From contig NC_135137.1 of NCBI RefSeq assembly GCF_051014445.1, forward strand, positions 28,211,501 through 28,275,500: 64,000 bases of DNA. The letters run 5' to 3'. The notes beneath the pieces were generated by a model. It worked only from the letters and a program-made list of their open reading frames with translations. It did not search any database and was not told where the DNA came from. Shown here one piece after another: positions 57,586 through 64,000 of this stretch; positions within the stretch are counted from its first letter, which is position 1, and the number at the start of each line of letters is the position of its first letter. The DNA comes from Colletes latitarsis. Taxonomy: Eukaryota; Arthropoda; Insecta; Hymenoptera; Colletidae. A program made the position numbers and the translations under genes.

Positions 57586-57865
57586 CCTACCCTCTGTCGA
57601 TTTTTCTTAAAAATTCGATTTTCATTTTTAATAAATTTGTTTGACACTGTACGGAAAAGATGTATAATACTTTTTTGTAGGTACCTATGAGCTCTAGTTC
57701 ACTACTAAATTTCAATGAGATACATTCACTATTCTAGGAGTTATGGTCGTTTGAAAATAGGACCATTTTTACGGGGTTTTTCTCAGTTTACGGGATCAAG
57801 GATCAACTTTTCGCATATTTTTGCAATTTCTACATATTCTTCTTCTAAATACGCGTCGTTTGAGA
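57586..57865 (+). mobile_element. TATA element, copy 8, internal fragment
   Basis: It carries CTGTCGATTTTTCTTAAAAA, GTAGGTACCTATGAGCTCTA and GGAGTTATGGTCGTTTGAAA, which match the central block of copies 1, 2 and 7. Neither inverted repeat is present. Confidence 0.88.
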
Positions 57866-58995
57866 TGAATTTAACATGATATACACGTGAAACGTAGTTT
57901 CTTTGAAAGAATGTACAAATTAAATGTTTTTTTTTTAAGCTTTAGAATTTATTTTCTTTCTCCGTTGTAAATAAACGTAATTATCTTGACAAAGTTGCTA
58001 TTTGTGTTTAATTACATGATACAGATATTCGTTTTGTTTCCTCTTATCTCCGTCGCATCTTATTACTGGACTCATTATTATAACACGATTAGCCACGTGT
58101 TTGATTACGGATTCCGTTATTATGACTAATTTTACTTTATGGTACTCTTCCGTGGACTTTTCTTCGCTTCCTCAATTATGCTGCTGATTTCCTCGCATGT
58201 TCGTAAGTTTTAATTTCGATGCCAGTTTTTCTATAATTTTTCAAGTTTCTATGTCATTGTTTTTCATTATTGGTTCTTGACGTCTAACTGATAATATTTT
58301 CATAAATATTTTCATACAAGCACGTCGTATAAAATAAAACTTTTGTGTGTTTTTCAAACTTCTTGCGAGTCCCTTACAAAAGAAAAACTTAGTGAATCCC
58401 TTAGAGTAGAATTAAATTATTATATCGTTGATATATTACATTTGAAAACTTTAATTCAATTTAATCTAGGTAGTTTTGTACGTTTTATCAAACCTTTTTC
58501 ACCTTGTTTACTAAATAAATAGTAGATAAAAAATAAATATAACAAAGTGAAAGATACATGTGAGTCTCAGAAAAATTTATTCGATACTATTTAATAACAA
58601 ATTAATTCTTTCAATAAATAGTATGTGAAGGACATTATTTCTTGGTTTCTCCCATTCTCTCTGAACACACTAATATTATTTACGATGAATATTTAGAAAT
58701 CCATCCACCGAAGATTTTGACACAATAATTTACGTTAAATATTATGTTTTGTGTTTGGTTTTCTTTCATAGCCTACGTTTATTACACTGTGGGAATATTT
58801 GTATTTCATTTCATAATTATACATCGTGGCTAATAATTATCAATTTTATCCATTTTCATGAAATGAAATATTCGTCATGTACTGGACTAGTTTCTGTGCA
58901 AAAATTAATGAATCTTTAAATTACAAACTCCTGAAATTGTCCACGAAAACGAAACATTGTTTTTAGACAATTGAAAACTAGACTACCCACAATTT
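57866..58995. other. AT-rich DNA, nothing recognised
   Basis: More than 1 kb without recognisable gene or element. Confidence 0.4.
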
Positions 58996-59001
58996 ATTTT
59001 C

Positions 59002-59874
59002 TATAAAATTATTTTTGATTGCGGGGGTCAATTACAATAATTTTTGATGAATAGACATACCCTCCAAATCCTACCCACTTTCGAGAAAAAAATTTGAGTA
59101 GATGTAAAATTTTTAGACGAAATTAAAAAATTTCAAATCATACTAAAAAAATTATATTTAGTTACAGGGGACAATTACAATCGTTTTTAGTCAACAGACA
59201 TACCCTCGAAATTCTAACCACTTTCGAGAAAAAAATTCCTTACCAAAAATCTAATGTGAGGCCAGAAATGTTACCCCGAAATTTCGTGCGAATCTTTAAA
59301 ACATCATAATTTCTGAACGGATGGGACGATTTTAATGTTTAAAAAAGTAAACTACGCGCATTTTAGTGTAGAATATGTACAAATCGTAAAAATATTCGAA
59401 AAGTTGATTCTTGACACCGCAAAATGAGAAAAACCCCATAAAAATGGTTCAATTTCGAAACAGCCATAACTCCTACAATAGTGAATATATTTCAATGAAA
59501 CTTTCCCCCGAAGTAGAGCTCATGGATTCCTACAAAAAAGTATTAGGCAACTTTTCTGTAGAGCGTCAAACAAAATTATTAAAAATCAAAAACGAATTTG
59601 TAAGAAAAATCGACAGGGGGTAGGTGCCTAAATTTTTCGGCGAAAAACAAATTTTTTAAATCGTTCTAAAAAAATTATTCTTGGTTGCAGGGGTCAATTA
59701 CAATCATTTTTGGTGAATACACATACTCCTGAAATCCTGCGTACTTTCGAAAAAAAAATTCTTTACTAACTTTAACGAAGCCTCAATCGACAAATTGGTA
59801 TTCTTGATTTTCGTCTTATTTTGGCCTCTAGAATCTTGCATTAAAATTTTTCCCAGGGATGGCCGAACACCCTG
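59002..59874 (-). mobile_element. TATA element, copy 9, one end missing
   Basis: The right end GGGATGGCCGAACACCCTG is followed by TATA. The interior is in the orientation of copy 4 (GTAGAGCTCATGGATTCCTA at 59513). The left inverted repeat is missing; the copy begins inside the first subterminal module. Confidence 0.88.
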
Positions 59875-59889
59875 TATATTACTCACTGT

Positions 59890-60450
59890 AAAATTCCTTC
59901 CTGGGAAGAAATAATCGTCCGTAAGATTAGTTTGACGATGCAGGGAACAGATTCAACAGTACTGCGCGTCGATTTGGTATCCATTGACTTAGGGAATGTT
60001 TTTACTATAGAGCAGATACAATAAAAAGTTCGAAACGATAGCGGATAAAGCGTACAGTGATTCATCAGTCCGTTCTATGAATACGTTTATGGCCATAAAA
60101 TAGCGTAGGCGAGGGCAAGGCTGCCTGGAGGACACACGTGCAGGAAGTGGCACGCCCTTTGGAATGCAGTTGAACATTGTGAACGGCCGCGAGGTAGAAA
60201 AACAAAAGAAATGCATTCTAATACGTTGGATACGAACGTCACGGCCCTTCGTGCCTCGACTACGTTGACTTTCACGTGATATCCTCTCGGTGGAGAATTC
60301 GATTGAAAGCCGTCGAATACGCACGTGTTCACGTTCCGGGAACACAAGTCGTTGAACTGAAATCTTTCGATCGGTCGCGATCGAATTTACGCTCAAATTC
60401 GATATTGTTCCACGCCTATGCGCCCACTAGAGCTTTCGTGGATCGTTTAC
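59890..60450. other. GC-rich island containing block B1
   Basis: Frames on both strands (59989-60396 minus, 135 codons; 60276-60527 plus) are unrecognised. A perfect palindrome TTTATGGCCATAAA lies at 60086-60099. Candidate regulatory DNA. Confidence 0.4.
60108..60265 (+). promoter_or_regulatory. Paralogous noncoding block B1 (partner at 62608-62745)
   Basis: GGGCAAGGCTGCCTGGAGGA, GTGCAGGAAGTGG, TGGAATGCAGTTGA, AATGCATTCTAATACGTTGG and CGGCCCTTCGTGCC recur in the same order and strand in the 62.6-kb island. No transposon features. The conserved-enhancer reading is inference. Confidence 0.55.
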
Positions 60451-60599
60451 AAAAATTACACTTGAAATTAGATATATTTTTTTTTATTTTTATATTCGTA
60501 GGAAAATCCAATCGCGAGGAAATTTAATTTTACTTTGCCCCTCTTTTTCGGGTAATAGGTTTTTAAGTGTCAAAATTATTATATTATATATTTCTCTTT

Positions 60600-60935
60600 T
60601 GTTGGTGGACTTCCTTAAAAGGGTGACAAAAGTTAATTCCAGACCTTTTCTATGTCGGAAAAATAAAATTTTGTTAATCTTCTTGTGTGATCTAATGAGG
60701 GAAAATATTTGACACCTATTTCTTTTTTATTAGTTGACGTTCATTTTAAAAGGGTGATCAATGTTAATTCTAGACTTTCTACGTTGCAAAAATAAAATTT
60801 TGTTAATTTTCTCGGGTAAAATATTTGACATGTATTTCTTTTTTAGATCAATTGTTATCTACTTTAAAAGGACGGCAAAAATTAATTCTAGACATTCTAT
60901 ATTACAAAAATAAAATTTTGTCAATCTTGTAATGT
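60600..60935 (+). repeat. Three diverged tandem copies, about 118-130 bp
   Basis: AAAAATAAAATTTTGTTAAT (or TCAAT) occurs at about 60659, 60788 and 60906, each preceded by TTAATTC(C/T)AGAC and a TTTAAAAGGG-type motif. Confidence 0.8.
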
Positions 60936-61253
60936 GATTTAATTCTTTATTTAAATACACGGAATTAAAAATAAAAACGTCATATAATGGGCGTGGTACG
61001 AAAATAAAAAGTAAACTAAATAATCGTTCATTCTTTTATAGATTTCTAAAAAGGCGTTGACGTATAATTAGACGAGTATTTATAATACTGTATTACTTAT
61101 AATATTATAAATTCTGTATAAAGGTAGAATTATGTGACAAGTCGAAGATATTATTTTCTGTCGCTAATTCGATTTGTTTTTCTTGTTTCAGGTGAGTAAC
61201 AAAAATTTGACACGATCGACTTCAGAGCTGATTCCCAAATAAATTTTATCGTC

Positions 61254-61480
61254 ACAGGTATTTATTAAAACTTCTGATTCTAAGCAAAGAAGTATTAGAT
61301 TATATCATAAGTATTTGAGAAAGGACATAGCAATAGTATTTAGCTACTAATTATTGACACAAAATAATAGTATAAATATATTCTCAAAGAAATTTTGTCG
61401 TCACAGGTATTTATTAAAACTACTGATTTAAAGCAAAGAATTAGCTACTAATTATTGACACAAAATAATACAATAAATAT
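61254..61480 (+). repeat. Two direct copies, about 150 bp apart, second shortened
   Basis: GTCACAGGTATTTATTAAAA and TTAGCTACTAATTATTGACA recur; the second copy lacks about 45 bp between these motifs. The 300 bp before 61254 show nothing else. Confidence 0.8.
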
Positions 61481-61685
61481 ATATCTTCAAAAATTATTGA
61501 ATTACAAAATTCATCGCTTTGTTTAATATCCTTCAGGAAGTTTATAAAAGAAATGAGCTAGAAAGGGTCGCTTTTGAACGAGTTCAAAGAAAACAGATTT
61601 TCGATTTCTTTGTTCGAACAAAAATAAAAAAAAATTCTACGGGCACAAATAAAATTTCCAAGTTAATAATACCCGAGAAGATTTA

Positions 61686-62390
61686 ATATGATTAGACTAT
61701 GGATGTTTATGCAAATGCATATGTTTGTAGAAAATAGATACAAGAGTGAAACTTAAATAGAAGTTTGTTTCATCACTAGAGGTCCTTAAAAATATATTTT
61801 TTATTTTGCATATTTTGCATATTTTTTATAAAAAAATATGTCTAAACACACTGCATATGTCATATATTTTTATTGAATTTCTTTTCATAAAATTAATGCT
61901 TATATGGGCTTCCAACATTTATTTCAGTTTAGTAATTCAACGTTTGTATACAATAGTTATGGGAGACATATTCATAGATGCTACGAATAGTATTAATCAA
62001 TAATTATGAAACATTCTTGATATATAGATTCTACGTAAACGAATTTTATCAGGTCAGATTGTTAAAGAACCCAAAACAATTAAAGTATTCTACTTCAGCA
62101 AATTCAACTATGTCTCAATCACATCTTATAATGTTGAGCGTTCATTCTCAGCTTATAAATTGACTTTCAACGATAAATGTCAACAACTAACTTTTGACAA
62201 TACTGAAAAAATACTCGTAATTTAAATTATAATTGATTATTGTTATGTTTAAGTAATAAAATTATTTGAACATATTTTGAATATATTTTGCATATTCCTG
62301 TATAGTTTGGTATATAATTGATACACATTTGACATATGTCACTCATATATTTTGACATAAACGTCCGCAGTCTAAATATGATTGTAATGG
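61686..62390. mobile_element. Element with inverted ends of the AGACTxCGGAT family
   Basis: The left end ATGATTAGACTATGGATGTT, then TATGCAAAT, is mirrored at the right by ATAAACGTCCGCAGTCTAAA followed by TATGATT. The ends belong to the same family as the 54.4-kb units. The 700-bp interior is AT-rich with GCATATTTTGCATAT runs and short frames that are not recognisable. Confidence 0.55.
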
Positions 62391-62607
62391 GCCTGAAATA
62401 AACGAAAATTCCTATTTGAAAATTACGCGTGCACGAGTATTGAGAAGCGTCGTTGAAGCGAGACACGGCACAGAGGGAAGAAAATGGCGACACGTACAGT
62501 AGTTCGATCGTTAAATTGAATACATAATAAACCGAGGAGGATGATTGGCCTTCTCATCGATGGTGTATCTCCAGCTCCATCGAGCGGGACGAACAAGGGA
62601 AAAAAGG

Positions 62608-62745
62608 GCACGCGGCAAGGCTGCTTGGAGGACGCGCGGACAGGAAACAGTAGGGTCCTCTGGAATGCAATTCGACGACACGGACGAAATTCATTCTAAA
62701 CCAACGCATACACGCGTCCCCTGGCCCTTCGCGCGCACTTTGTCT
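62608..62745 (+). promoter_or_regulatory. Paralogous noncoding block B2 (partner at 60108-60265)
   Basis: GCAAGGCTGCTTGGAGGACG, GACAGGAAACAG, TGGAATGCAATTCGA, AATTCATTCTAAACCAACGC and TGGCCCTTCGCGC align with block B1 in order. Confidence 0.55.
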
Positions 62746-62786
62746 GCGTGACCTAACGCGACGCGATGACCAGCAGGAAGGGAACC

Positions 62787-62820
62787 AGAGAAGAAGAAGA
62801 AGAAGAAGAAGAAGAAGAAG
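62787..62820. repeat. (AAG)n microsatellite
   Basis: About eleven perfect AAG units, continuing into a degenerate GAAAAAGAAGAAGAG tract to about 62850. Confidence 0.97.
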
Positions 62821-63400
62821 GTGAAAAAGAAGAAGAGAAAGAAGAGACGGAGGAAAACGAAGAAGACCCCTCGGAGACGTGATGTGCCTTTCGATGCGAA
62901 TTCTAAGCTTCTAGGCTGACGGCCTCCGGGGCCCTGAGGGCTTCTGAAACCTATGAGAGCTGCCATCTTTTCCTCGATAAGCTCGATACCAAAGTCTTCT
63001 CCGCGCCGGTGCACGGAGGTAAAGTGGAATGAACTGCTTCCCTCCGGATGAATATTCTTGCTCGTCTCTTGGCTTTAATGCACTTTAATTGATAGTGAAT
63101 GCTCGGTTCGATTAAAATTAAAGCGATTTTAAAGTATACGCTCGGACGAGTGAGATCAACGGTTTGAGACTTTTTGCGTTTCCACGCCGGATGAACGATT
63201 CCGAACGACGGGAGCGCCTTTTTGCCGATGCTGCGTGGAATAGATTTAATGTAGGTTATTTTCCATTTGGCATGGCGATGGTTTTTATTAATGCGTAGGC
63301 TTCCGATAGCGCTCGACCTCGGAAACGGACGAAATTTTATTCGAGTAGTAAATTACGCGCAAGAGTATAGCGATTCGTTCGATGGAACGGTTAAGTTTTT

Positions 63401-63553
63401 GCCTTTTTAGTGGTGAAATATTCTTATAATTTTAGTTATAAACTACGTTTACTATGTTCACGTTTCTCTTAAGAAGTTTTTTACTCTTTTTTTGTAATTT
63501 TTGTATTTACTTCTATTCCCACGATACTTTTCCTTAAGATTTTAAATATTTTT
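63401..63553. other. AT-rich DNA, nothing recognised
   Basis: Short AT-rich spacer between the GC island and the last TATA element. Confidence 0.4.
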
Positions 63554-63557
63554 TATA

Positions 63558-64000
63558 CAGGGCGTTCGGCCAACCCTGGGAAAAATTATAATGGGAGATT
63601 CTAGTGGCCAAAATAAGACGAAAATCAAGAATACTAATTTGTTGATGGAGGCTTCGCTAAAAAGTTATTAACGTTTAAAGTTCCGACCGTACTGAATTTT
63701 TTTCTTGAAAATGCGCAGGATTTCGGGGGTATGTTTATTCATAAAAAATGATTGTATTCAGCCCCTGCAACTTAAAATAATTTTTTTAAAACGATTTGAA
63801 AAATTTTTTTTTCGCCGACAAATTTCAGCAATTACCCGAATTTTTTTCTCGAAAATGGATAGGATTTCGCGGGTATGTCTAATGACCAAAGATAATTGTA
63901 ATTGACCCCCCCAACCGAAAATAATTTTTTCAGAATGTTTTGAAATTTTTTTTTTTCGTCGAAAAATTTAAGCACCTACCCCCTGTCGATTTTTCTTAAA
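63558..64000 (+). mobile_element. TATA element, copy 10, runs off the window
   Basis: The left end CAGGGCGTTCGGCCAACCC follows TATA. It is colinear with copy 1 up to CACCTACCCCCTGTCGATTT. The right part lies beyond the window. Confidence 0.9.

Larger units (their letters stand above)
62400..63400. other. GC-rich island containing block B2
   Basis: One kb of GC-rich sequence. The frame over 62691-63014 (minus) is produced by a GAA/CTT microsatellite. No recognisable protein. Candidate regulatory DNA. Confidence 0.4.

Noticed and set aside
62691..63014. 107-codon minus-strand frame with a Phe-rich run
   Set aside because: The Phe run is the translation of the (AAG)n microsatellite.

Overview
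This looks like a gene-poor stretch of an insect nuclear genome. A hymenopteran, perhaps a bee or another aculeate, is plausible but not proven. The DNA is mostly very AT-rich, with GC-richer islands of 0.4-1.4 kb every few kb. The repeats are mariner/Tc1 relics, TTAA-flanked miniature elements and tandem arrays. I found no convincing protein-coding gene, tRNA, rRNA or CRISPR array. No prokaryotic operon, ribosome-binding-site or terminator logic applies. The longest open frames (about 145 codons) lie in GC islands, on both strands at once, and match no family I recognise.

Mobile DNA dominates. One family, here called the TATA element, has ten copies or fragments (12.5, 18.3, 22.7, 28.1, 31.8, 41.9, 51.3, 57.6, 59.0 and 63.6 kb). 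It has terminal inverted repeats of about 120 bp ending in CAGGGTGTTCGGCCA, and TATA on its flanks. Several unrelated short families are bounded by TTAA, as piggyBac-type insertions are (2.5, 2.8, 6.9, 8.7, 15.5, 25.5, 30.4, 30.6, 31.0, 37.2, 49.0 and 50.6 kb). Decayed transposase genes can still be read: Tc1-like at 9.1 kb, mariner-like at 9.8, 38.9 and 49.4-49.9 kb, and a 41-codon Tc1 helix-turn-helix fragment at 35.2 kb. That fragment sits in a non-LTR retrotransposon relic (35-36.2 kb).

Tandem arrays are at 7.2 kb (163 bp), 10.8 kb (about 245 bp), 19.2 kb (137 bp), 42.8 kb (172 bp, with an alternating two-monomer order), 47.6 kb (about 180-192 bp), 54.4 kb (about 195 bp) and 60.6 kb (about 120-130 bp). 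A large AT-rich foldback lies at 20.5-21.4 kb.

The GC islands are the likeliest functional DNA. Two pairs of them share diverged, non-TE-like sequence: 47.26 with 52.85 kb, and 60.11 with 62.60 kb. This is what duplicated cis-regulatory elements in a developmental-gene desert might look like, but no flanking gene is visible to confirm it. No new protein system is evident. The best leads are the paralogous noncoding blocks, the higher-order satellite, the recurring subterminal palindrome shared by different TTAA element families, and a 38-bp perfect palindrome at 14.18 kb.
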